A stretch of DNA of 64,000 nt from an uncultured Latescibacterota bacterium (GTDB taxonomy: Bacteria > Latescibacterota > UBA2968 > UBA8231). Both the position numbers and the translations under genes were made by a program. Under the pieces are notes generated by a model. That model was not told the origin of the DNA. It ran no database searches and saw only the letters and a list, made by a program, of their open reading frames with translations. Shown in pieces: positions 51,015-57,706 of the stretch (position 1 is its first letter; each line of letters opens with the position of its first letter). The stretch covers positions 3,908,548 to 3,972,547 of the forward strand of contig OY282352.1 in assembly GCA_958295495.1 (NCBI GenBank), in the 5' to 3' direction.

Positions 51015-51512
51015 ATGTCCGGTATTTATATTCCCCAAGCACAACTTACTCGACTCAAGCGCCTCGCTACTCCCGGTAAAGTCGCCGTGGTGTACGGTCC
51101 TAGGCGGGTGGGTAAGACCACCTTGATCCAGCATTACGTCCACCAGTACGACCGCGACGCTCTCTTGGTGACTGGGGAAGATATAACAGTGCGCGAGTAT
51201 TTGGAAAGTCAATCCTTAGTCAAATTGCGAGCCTTTATCGGCCAACGGCGCACATTGATTATCGACGAAGCCCAGTACGTGCGGCAAATCGGCCTGAATT
51301 TGAAGCTATTAGCCGACCACGTCGAAGGGCTTCGCATTATCGCCACGGGTTCTTCTTCCTTTGATCTAGCTCAGCAGACGGGCGAGCCTTTGACGGGCCG
51401 CAAATACACGCTGCTGCTGTTGCCCTTGGCCCAGCTCGAATTGCAGGAGGTGGAAACAGCCCACCAAACCAAGGCCCAGCTCGAACTGCGGTCTGATCTA
51501 GGCCGAGGGTGA
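51015..51512 (+). pseudogene. Truncated AAA_14 ATPase (DUF4143-type) gene
   Basis: The first ~158 codons are a good AAA_14 domain: QLTRLKRLATPGKVAVVYGP with Walker A GPRRVGKTT, ESQSLVKLRAFIGQRRTLII, Walker B LIIDEAQYV and sensor IIATGSSSF, then GRKYTLLLLPLAQLELQE. Full-length members run to ~380-400 residues and carry a DUF4143 domain, which is absent. The frame ends LRSDLGRG, unrelated sequence, at about 51490. The same junction truncates an oppositely oriented BrnT gene, so a deletion joined the two. Confidence 0.8.
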
Positions 51513-51675
51513 TCCATCGGTCCTCGTCTTGGCTGTGTTCCTCGTCGAAATCGGAGAGTGCGAGTGGATCCTGAAAAACGCTAGCAGTACGCTCGAAGGT
51601 AATGTCATGTGCCTTAAAATTCTGTTGCGCCTTTCGTAGGATCCCCTCAAGCTCATGCCGGAATGAATTAGCCAC
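51493..51675 (-). pseudogene. N-terminal half of a BrnT-family toxin gene
   Basis: The minus-strand frame from ATG 51675 reads EGILRKAQQNFKAHDITFER, then TASVFQDPLALSDFDEEHS and QDEDRWITLGLDQ. This is the BrnT (type II toxin RNase) pattern: W..+KA..N..KHG+.FE.A..VF.DP.....D..H...E.R....G. The family's remaining two strands and catalytic region are missing; after D60 the frame crosses into the ATPase gene in antisense. No BrnA antitoxin is visible. The product is very probably inactive. Confidence 0.72.
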
Positions 51676-51712
51676 CTCGGTATAATCTCACAAGACATAG
51701 ATTTTATAGGCT

Positions 51713-52669
51713 CTAGTACCCCTTCTTCTTGTCGATGATATTGAGCACTGGCTCGCCCTTGAGGTAGCGCTCTACCTGGGCGCAAAAGAACTCGTAGATC
51801 TTGCGCGGTCGGTGCTGTGAGGCGCCGGCCCGATGCGGGGTGAGGATGATGTTGGGCGCGTCCCACAGCGGGGATTCGGCAGGCAACGGCTCGATTTCGG
51901 TGACGTCGATACCGGCACCAGCGATCTGCCCGTGGTGCAGGGCCTCGCAGAGAGCGTCCTCGTCGATGATGCCGCCTCGCGTCACGTTGATCAAATAGGC
52001 GCTCTCCTTCATCAGCACCAGTTCCTCGCGCCCGATGAGGTGGTACGTCTCCTCGGTAAGCGGACAGGCCATCATCACCACGTCGGCGCGCCCGAGGAGG
52101 CTGTGCAGGTTTTCGCGGGTGTTGTCTTTGAGTTCGGAAACGCCCGGCGGCAGGTCGCGGCGCACCGGGTCAATGGCGATGATCGGCATGTCGTACCCGG
52201 CGGCCCGCTTGGCCATTTCAATCCCAAAGCCCCCCAGCCCCACAAGGCCCAATGTCTGCCCGGTCAGCTCGACGGTGGTGCCGCCGGCCCACTTGCGCTG
52301 GTCGTTGTGGCGAATCGACTGATCAATGCCCCGGGTCAGGGCGAGGAGCAAGGCCCAAGCGTGTTCGCCGCCTTGGGGGGCGTACAGCCCGGCTACGTTG
52401 GAAATGGCGACTTCGTCGCGGGCGATGATTGCGGGGAAGAGGAACTTGTCCATGCCAGTGCTGAAGGACTGAACCCAGCGCAGGTTGGGGGCCGCGGCGC
52501 AGACCGCAGGCGGAAAGTTGCCGACGATGATGTCGATTTCGCCGGCGACGGCGATGGCCTCTTGATCGTCGTTGGCCACAAAGACTTCGTGGCCGCCGTT
52601 TTCGCGCGCTATCTGGCGCAGGTGGTCGTGCTGTTCGGCGGTGAATGGGTAGTGGACTAGAATCTTCAC
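51713..52669 (-). CDS. D-2-hydroxyacid dehydrogenase
   Basis: 318 residues from GTG 52669, with GGAGG four bases upstream (a TTG at 52681 is possible but lies within the Shine-Dalgarno). The NAD-binding motif is GLVGLGGFGIEMAKRA; the catalytic Arg, Glu and His are in INVTRGGIIDEDAL, GIDVTEIEPLP and ILTPHRAGAS. Family members reduce 2-keto acids to D-2-hydroxy acids. It follows a PfkB kinase gene with a 13-bp gap on the same strand, suggesting that the pair handles a sugar acid, for example glycerate-type metabolism (inference). Confidence 0.9.
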   Translation of the reverse strand: MKILVHYPFTAEQHDHLRQIARENGGHEVFVANDDQEAIAVAGEIDIIVGNFPPAVCAAAPNLRWVQSFSTGMDKFLFPAIIARDEVAISNVAGLYAPQGGEHAWALLLALTRGIDQSIRHNDQRKWAGGTTVELTGQTLGLVGLGGFGIEMAKRAAGYDMPIIAIDPVRRDLPPGVSELKDNTRENLHSLLGRADVVMMACPLTEETYHLIGREELVLMKESAYLINVTRGGIIDEDALCEALHHGQIAGAGIDVTEIEPLPAESPLWDAPNIILTPHRAGASQHRPRKIYEFFCAQVERYLKGEPVLNIIDKKKGY

Positions 52670-52682
52670 GCGGACCTCCAAG

Positions 52683-53684
52683 CTAGGTTGAGAAATGGGA
52701 TAGGATGCGATCGATGCGATCGGCGAGCGATTGTTCTAGGCGCGGCCCTAAGCGGGCTACCACTTGCGCGGCCGCGTAGCAGCCCAGCCGCGCCGCGTCT
52801 AAGGGGCTGTACCCGTGGGACAGCCCGTAGAGCACGCCACCGGCAAAGAGATCGCCGGCACCGTTGGTGTCAATAGCTTGCACCGGGACGCCGGGCACTT
52901 GGTAGTAGGGGCCGTCGGCGTACACTAGGGCCCCAGCGGCCCCGCACGTTATGTAGGCCGTGCCGACTTGGGAAGCTAGGGCCGCGCCGGCGGTCTCGCG
53001 GTCGCTGGTGCCGGTGCTGGCGCGGGCCTCCTCTTCGTTGCAGAAAAGCAAGTCAATCCCCCCTTGCAAGAGCGCGGCAAAGCGCGCCCGAAAGGCCCGG
53101 ACGGCAAAGGGATCGCTCAGGGTCAGGGCGACGGCCGTGCCGTGGCGCTGGGCCATTTGCTGTGCTTGGTACGCGGCGGCAAAGCCGTCGTCCGAGCCGA
53201 GGAGATAGCCTTCTATATAAAGGTACTGGCTGTCGGCGATGACTTCCTCTTGGAGTTGGGCCGGGCTGATGGCGCTGCTGATGCCCAAGAAGGTGTTGAG
53301 GGTGCGGTCGGCGTCTGGAGTAATAAAGACCAAGCACCGGCCGGTTTTGCCTTCGCCGCGGTTGGCCGAATGAGTGGCCACGCCGGCTGCTTCGAGATCG
53401 CGCTGATAAAAGTCGCCCCAAGCGTCGCGACCGGTCAGGCAGGCGTAATAGGCCCGGCCGCCAAAGCGAGCGACGCCGATGAGGGTATTGGCCGCCGAGC
53501 CGCCCGAAGCCGCGGCGACCGGATCGTTGCCGACCGCGGCGGTGAGGTTGCGTTGCCGCGCCTCATCGACGAGGGTCATAACCCCCTTTTCGATTTGGTA
53601 TTCGGCGAGGAACGCTGGGGCGACTTGATATTGGATGTCCAAGAGGGCGTGGCCGACTCCATAGACGTCGTACGTACGGGCCAT
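52683..53684 (-). CDS. PfkB-family carbohydrate/nucleoside kinase
   Basis: 333 residues of the ribokinase/PfkB fold, of the adenosine-kinase-like subgroup: VYGVGHALLDIQYQV at the start, GGSAANTLIGVARFGG (substrate lid), and the C-terminal signature VQAIDTNGAGDLFAGGVLYG containing the catalytic Asp in NGAGD. A Shine-Dalgarno GGAGGAAAGCCC precedes ATG 53684. Transcribed upstream of the 2-hydroxyacid dehydrogenase. Divergent from infC. The substrate is not determined. Confidence 0.9.
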   Translation of the reverse strand: MARTYDVYGVGHALLDIQYQVAPAFLAEYQIEKGVMTLVDEARQRNLTAAVGNDPVAAASGGSAANTLIGVARFGGRAYYACLTGRDAWGDFYQRDLEAAGVATHSANRGEGKTGRCLVFITPDADRTLNTFLGISSAISPAQLQEEVIADSQYLYIEGYLLGSDDGFAAAYQAQQMAQRHGTAVALTLSDPFAVRAFRARFAALLQGGIDLLFCNEEEARASTGTSDRETAGAALASQVGTAYITCGAAGALVYADGPYYQVPGVPVQAIDTNGAGDLFAGGVLYGLSHGYSPLDAARLGCYAAAQVVARLGPRLEQSLADRIDRILSHFST

Positions 53685-53763
53685 GGGCTTTCCTCCGGGT
53701 GGAAAATAGGCAAAATAATCTATTCGCTCATGGCTGCCAAAGAGGGCAGGGGCAAATCTTTGC

Positions 53764-53791
53764 TTGTTTTAATTCGCACTGCGAATATATT
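53764..53791 (+). promoter_or_regulatory. Putative sigma70-type promoter of infC
   Basis: TTGTTT (53764-53769) and TATATT (53786-53791) are spaced 16 bp in the AT-rich region upstream of infC. A small hairpin (TGCGGG, 53800-53805, with CCCGCA, 53811-53816) follows in the leader. Support is by hexamer match and position only. Confidence 0.4.
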
Positions 53792-53844
53792 AAAACCCCT
53801 GCGGGAAACGCCCGCACTTTCCACCCTTTACGGAGGTTGATGCA

Positions 53845-54366
53845 ATCGCAGCAAAGAGAAAGAGTTTTACGAGAGTAAACGATGATATTCGCGTACCCCA
53901 AATCCGGCTCATCGGGTCCGATGGGGGGCAGGTGGGGATCATCGAAACGGCCCGTGCCTTGGCCATGGCCGAGGAAGCCAATCTCGACCTAGTGGAAGTG
54001 GCCGCCGAAGCGCGCCCGCCGGTCTGCCGGATTATCGACTACGGCAAGTTCCGCTACGACCAAGAGAAAAAGGCCAAGGAAGCGCGCAAGAAGCAGCACA
54101 ACGTGCAGATGAAGGGCATTCGCATCGCCGGGTCCAACATCTCTGAGCACGATCTCGAATACCGGATAGGCCACATCCGCACGTTTATCGAAAAGGGAAA
54201 TCGGGTCAAAGTCAGCGTCCGCTTCAAAGGGCGGCAGATGGCCTATCAGGAACGGGGGCACCAACTACTGCGAGAGTTGGCCGACAAGCTCGGGGATGTG
54301 GCTGTCGTCGATCAGGCTCCCAAAATGGAGGGCCGCGAAATGTCGCTCATTCTCAGGCCCCTTTGA
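53845..54366 (+). CDS. infC: Translation initiation factor IF-3 with apparent AUC start
   Basis: 173 residues. IF-3 binds the 30S subunit and rejects non-canonical start codons. The N-terminal domain RVNDDIRVPQIRLIGSDGGQ and VGIIETARALAMAEEANLDLVEVA, the linker RPPVCRIIDYGKFRYDQEKK, and the C-domain ISEHDLEYRIGHIRTFIEKG, VKVSVRFKGRQMAY are complete. No ATG, GTG or TTG precedes the conserved region in frame; the first canonical in-frame start, GTG 53932, would remove about 29 conserved residues. ATC at 53845 sits eight bases after GGAGG (53832-53836), matching the known AUU/AUC starts of infC used for autoregulation. rpmI and rplT do not follow; a terminator does. Confidence 0.9.
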   Translation: MAAKRKSFTRVNDDIRVPQIRLIGSDGGQVGIIETARALAMAEEANLDLVEVAAEARPPVCRIIDYGKFRYDQEKKAKEARKKQHNVQMKGIRIAGSNISEHDLEYRIGHIRTFIEKGNRVKVSVRFKGRQMAYQERGHQLLRELADKLGDVAVVDQAPKMEGREMSLILRPL

Positions 54367-54384
54367 GGTTGGTCTGGGGAGCGC

Positions 54385-54424
54385 AAAAAGGCCGGTGTCC
54401 GCACTGCGGGCGTCGGCCTTTTTT
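54385..54424 (+). terminator. Rho-independent terminator after infC
   Basis: An 18-bp stem with three G-U pairs (54385-54402 with 54406-54423) around a 3-base loop, flanked by A5 and T6 runs. It lies 18 bp after the infC stop and can also serve the convergent PhyH gene, which ends at 54495. Confidence 0.9.
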
Positions 54425-54494
54425 ATGCGCGCTCTTCTGCCGCCGCCCGCCTCGTTGGCACGTAGGGATAGAATCTCTTTTTTTGGCAGTTGCT

Positions 54495-55295
54495 TCAGGA
54501 GGCGACTAGCAGGTGTTCGGCTGCGCCGTGGAGGCCAGCGATGACCGGGAAGGACTTCGACCGCGGGCCGTTGGCACTGGGCACGTAGCGGACGTGCGGT
54601 GAGAAATAGGCGTAGAGCGCGGTGTTGCGCGAGCGGTCCGTCTGGTTGGGGCCGGAACCGTGGACCATCAAGCTGTGGAACAGCACGGCGGACCCGGCCG
54701 CGAGCGGCACGTCGAGCTGGCGCGAGCCTTCGATGTCCTCGCGGCTCGTCAGCGGTGCCCCTTGCTGTTGGGCGATGTGGCCCCATTCCTGCAAGCCCCA
54801 ATGGTGGCTGCCGGGAATGACCTTGATGCAGCCGTTGTCCGGGGTGGCATCGTCGAGGGCGATGCTCGCGGTCACGAGAGCGGGTGGCTCCATTGGCCAA
54901 TAAGCCGAGTCTTGGTGCAGGGCGTGGGACGAACCGTGGAAGGCGGGCTTGAGCATTAGAGTACTGCGAAAGAGGAGTAGGTCGTCCCCGAGGAGCGATT
55001 GCACGATGGCGACGAGGCGGGGATGGGCCGCAAGTTGGGCAAAGCACGGCGATAGGGCGCGCGTGTTCTCGATTTTGCGCAGGACCGGCAGGCCGTTGCG
55101 GTTTTGATCCTTGGAAAAAGGCTCGCGCTGAAAGTGGCGGCTGAGCGGGTCTTGGCAGTCCTCTAGGTCGGCGGCTAGTTGGTGTAGGCGGTGGATCTCG
55201 CGTTGGCAGTCGGCGACTTCGCGGCTGTTGAGCAGGCCGGGGGCGATTAAGTAGCCTTGCTGCTCGAAAAAGGCTCGCTGCTTGTGTGGGTCCAT
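54495..55295 (-). CDS. Phytanoyl-CoA dioxygenase (PhyH) family protein, second copy
   Basis: 266 residues. The non-haem iron ligands are HQDSAYWP (H-x-D) and the histidine of LMVHGSGPNQTD; the 2-oxoglutarate arginine is in RSRNTALYAYF. FFEQQGYLIAPGLLNSREVA is a typical N-terminus. Close in layout to eukaryote-like PhyH and to ectoine-hydroxylase-like enzymes; substrate unknown. Shine-Dalgarno CAGGAG precedes ATG 55295. Divergent from the SulP gene. A longer overlapping minus-strand frame (54265-55302) is out of phase and rejected. Confidence 0.9.
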   Translation of the reverse strand: MDPHKQRAFFEQQGYLIAPGLLNSREVADCQREIHRLHQLAADLEDCQDPLSRHFQREPFSKDQNRNGLPVLRKIENTRALSPCFAQLAAHPRLVAIVQSLLGDDLLLFRSTLMLKPAFHGSSHALHQDSAYWPMEPPALVTASIALDDATPDNGCIKVIPGSHHWGLQEWGHIAQQQGAPLTSREDIEGSRQLDVPLAAGSAVLFHSLMVHGSGPNQTDRSRNTALYAYFSPHVRYVPSANGPRSKSFPVIAGLHGAAEHLLVAS

Positions 55296-55372
55296 GCGGC
55301 ACTCCTGCTGTGGATAATCCGCTAAGTGTACACTGGCCGCCGACTAGGTGTCAACCTACTTCTAGCGAACGC

Positions 55373-57112
55373 ATGAAGCGATTTTTTCCATTTATCCGTT
55401 GGCTGCCCGAACTCGGCCAGCCGGGCGTCTTGCGCGCCGATGTGGTCGCGGGCCTCACCGTGGCGACGATCCTCGTGCCCCAGGCCATGGCCTACGCCGA
55501 GCTGGCCGGGCTGCCGCCGGTCTATGGGCTGTACGCGGCCTTTCTGCCGCCAGCCGTAGCCGCGCTGTTTGGCTCTTCCCGGCACTTGTCCACCGGCCCG
55601 GTGGCCATAGCTTCGCTCATCAGCGCGACGACCGTGCAGGGGCTCGCCCCGGAGGGCGGCGAGCTATATATCGCCTATTCGCTGGTCTTGGGCTTGCTAG
55701 TCGGCCTGATACGGATCGCCTTGGGCGCGTTGCGATTGGGCTTGCTGATTGACCTGCTATCCGGCCCGGTGGTCGTCGGCTTTACCAATGCCGCGGCCTT
55801 TATCATCGCCATCTCCCAATTGCACAAGGTGTTCGGTGTAAAGGCGCAGCAGGGGGGGCATCTGCTGGCGGCCCTCCGCGTCCTCGACGTGGCGCTGTTT
55901 GAAGTCCATTGGCCGACGCTGGGGATGGCGGCGTTGGCCGGGGGCCTATTGGTGGTTTTGCGCCGCCTGCGCTGGGAATTGCCGAGCATGTTGACGACGC
56001 TGGTGGTCACCACGCTCGTTTCTTGGCTGGTCGGGTTCAGCGGGGAAGTGGTCGGCGAGATCCCGCGCGGTTTGCCGCGGCCTTTGCTGCCGGCCCTAGA
56101 CGCGGAGGGCCTGTCCCAACTCTTTGCGGGGGCCTTGACCTTGACCCTGCTCGGCCTGATGGAAGCCATGGCCATTGCCAAGACCCTTGCCGCCCGGACG
56201 CGGCAGCATCTCGATATCAATCAGGAACTCATCGGCCAGGGCATGGCCAACGTGATCGGCGGGCTTTTCCAAAGCTATGCGACTTCGGGTTCGTTCTCGC
56301 GGTCGGCCGTCAACTACCAAAGTGGGGCGCGGACGGGTTTTGCCTCGGTCGTGGCATCGCTGGTCATCGCCGCGACCCTACTCTGGCTCACGCCGCTGTT
56401 GTACTATCTGCCACAAGCCACCCTCGCCGTTGTCATCATCGCCGCGGTGTGCGGCTTGGTGCGCATCCAGCCTATAGTGACAGCTTGGCGCATTAAAGCC
56501 CAAGACGGGTTGATTGGGGCCGCGACTTTTGTCGGTACGCTGGTTTTGGCACCGGACCTGCACTTGGGGGTTGCCCTCGGCGTGGGGGCTTCGCTGGTGC
56601 TCAACTTCTACCGCACCATGCGGCCCCGCGTGGTTTTTCTCGCCCGGCACCTCGACGGCACAATGCGCGAGAGCGACGCGGGCCTGAAGCCGGATCAGCA
56701 GATCGCGATTATGCGCTTTGACGGCCAACTCTACTTCGGGTCTAGCCGTTATTTTGAGGATAAGGTGCTCGAAACGATCGCTTCGGCACCCGAGCTAAGG
56801 TACTTGATTCTCGATGCGGACGGGATCAACCGCATTGATGCTTCTGGCGAACAGGCATTGCGCAATGTGGTTGAACGCCTGCGCGAAGTTGGGCTGGACC
56901 TGTACTTCACGCGGGCCAAACGGCAGCTTACCGACGCGCTGGAGCGGTCGGGGCTGATGGAGCAGATTAGCCGCGATCACTTTTTTCGCTGGAACCAACA
57001 CGCGCTTGATTACCTGTGGGCGCGGCTCCATCCCGACTACAAGGCGCGGTGTCCGCTCAATGTGCCTCACTCCCAAGAGTCTAGGGACAGGGAGATCGAG
57101 TACTATATATAG
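55373..57112 (+). CDS. SulP-family anion transporter with STAS domain
   Basis: 579 residues. SulP proteins carry sulfate, bicarbonate or other anions across the inner membrane. The start at ATG 55373 begins the conserved LRADVVAGLTVATILVPQAM, followed by AYAELAGLPPVYGLYAAFLP and SRHLSTGPVAIASL. About 11-14 membrane segments run to residue ~400, including GLFQSYATSGSFSRSAVNY and PLLYYLPQATLAVVIIAAV. A C-terminal STAS domain (QIAIMRFDGQLYFGSSRYFE, LILDADGINRIDASGEQALR) follows. An ATG-less extension to 55286 lies within the divergent promoter region and is not used. It ends 3 bp from convergent zapA. Confidence 0.93.
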   Translation: MKRFFPFIRWLPELGQPGVLRADVVAGLTVATILVPQAMAYAELAGLPPVYGLYAAFLPPAVAALFGSSRHLSTGPVAIASLISATTVQGLAPEGGELYIAYSLVLGLLVGLIRIALGALRLGLLIDLLSGPVVVGFTNAAAFIIAISQLHKVFGVKAQQGGHLLAALRVLDVALFEVHWPTLGMAALAGGLLVVLRRLRWELPSMLTTLVVTTLVSWLVGFSGEVVGEIPRGLPRPLLPALDAEGLSQLFAGALTLTLLGLMEAMAIAKTLAARTRQHLDINQELIGQGMANVIGGLFQSYATSGSFSRSAVNYQSGARTGFASVVASLVIAATLLWLTPLLYYLPQATLAVVIIAAVCGLVRIQPIVTAWRIKAQDGLIGAATFVGTLVLAPDLHLGVALGVGASLVLNFYRTMRPRVVFLARHLDGTMRESDAGLKPDQQIAIMRFDGQLYFGSSRYFEDKVLETIASAPELRYLILDADGINRIDASGEQALRNVVERLREVGLDLYFTRAKRQLTDALERSGLMEQISRDHFFRWNQHALDYLWARLHPDYKARCPLNVPHSQESRDREIEYYI

Positions 57113-57114
57113 AA

Positions 57115-57429
57115 TTAGAACCGCTTGGCGTCGGTGGCGGGGGGATCGTCGGACAGCAGTTGGGTGAAGGAGTCGATGCGGGCATCGGCTCTGTTGATCA
57201 GCGCGTCCTTGTGCTGGCGAGCGCGGATCACTTCTTCGGCGATATGGAGCGCGGCCAGGATGGCAATATCGAGCGGGGCCCGGTGGCCGATCTTAGCGGC
57301 GGTCTGCTGCATCTGCTCGTCGAGATAGGCCGCGGCGAGCCGAATGTACTCGGGATCTTGGGCTTCGCTGGTGACGAGCTGATAGGTCTGATTGTAGATG
57401 CGGACAGCGATGGGCTGTTGTTGCGGCAT
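57115..57429 (-). CDS. zapA: Cell division protein ZapA
   Basis: 104 residues. ZapA is a small coiled-coil protein that crosslinks FtsZ filaments at midcell. The N-terminal domain IAVRIYNQTYQLVTSEAQDP EYIRLAAAYLDEQMQQTAAK fits the family (strand pair then helix), and LDIAILAALHIAEEVIRARQ is the conserved helix leading to the coiled coil. ATG 57429 is preferred; the longer frame (to 57549) reads through a hairpin and homopolymer leader. Upstream on the minus strand lie a consensus promoter and a terminator-like hairpin, so expression may be attenuated. Confidence 0.85.
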   Translation of the reverse strand: MPQQQPIAVRIYNQTYQLVTSEAQDPEYIRLAAAYLDEQMQQTAAKIGHRAPLDIAILAALHIAEEVIRARQHKDALINRADARIDSFTQLLSDDPPATDAKRF

Positions 57430-57451
57430 GAGATTTTGGGAGATAAAAAAG

Positions 57452-57501
57452 AAAAAAAGAGGGGGCTTCCGCGATCTCCCCTTGTCCCGGAAGCCCCCTC
57501 T
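57452..57501 (-). terminator. Terminator-like hairpin in the zapA leader
   Basis: A perfect 14-bp stem (AGAGGGGGCTTCCG, 57458-57471, with CGGAAGCCCCCTCT, 57488-57501) with a 16-base loop, followed on the minus strand by U7 and further U-rich sequence. It lies about 15-30 bases downstream of the predicted start site and 25 bases upstream of the zapA ATG, so it is an intrinsic terminator or attenuator in the leader, or the end of a very short RNA. Confidence 0.85.
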
Positions 57502-57520
57502 CTTGCGTGGTAACTGAAGC

Positions 57521-57549
57521 AATCTATTGGGGTCGAAAATGTTTGTCAA
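57521..57549 (-). promoter_or_regulatory. Near-consensus sigma70 promoter for the zapA leader
   Basis: On the minus strand TTGACA (57544-57549, perfect) and TAGATT (57521-57526) are separated by exactly 17 bp. Transcription would begin near 57514. Confidence 0.75.
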
Positions 57550-57706
57550 CTACATATTGATATTTTTCTGCATAAAATGAAAAATGCGGCCAATGCGGGA
57601 ATTTGACGGCCCGTGGAGTGCGTTCTTACTATTGAAGTGTTCCTACCACGTGACCAAAATGCGCGCCAGCCCTCTGCAGGGCGAAAAAGGAGCGCGCAAC
57701 CGATCA

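Noticed and set aside
54265..55302. 345-codon minus-strand frame over the second PhyH gene
   Set aside because: Out of phase with the PhyH motifs and Arg/Pro-rich.
57452..57514. 6S RNA candidate beside zapA
   Set aside because: Transcript would be only about 65 nt and lacks the long double-stranded form with a central bubble.
57430..57549. N-terminal extension of ZapA through the hairpin
   Set aside because: The extension encodes low-complexity residues (RKPPLFFFF) from the terminator and A-run.
57584..57706. Upstream extension of the D-lactate-type dehydrogenase
   Set aside because: The 41 extra residues lack homology; ATG 57707 is where the family begins, although its Shine-Dalgarno is distant.
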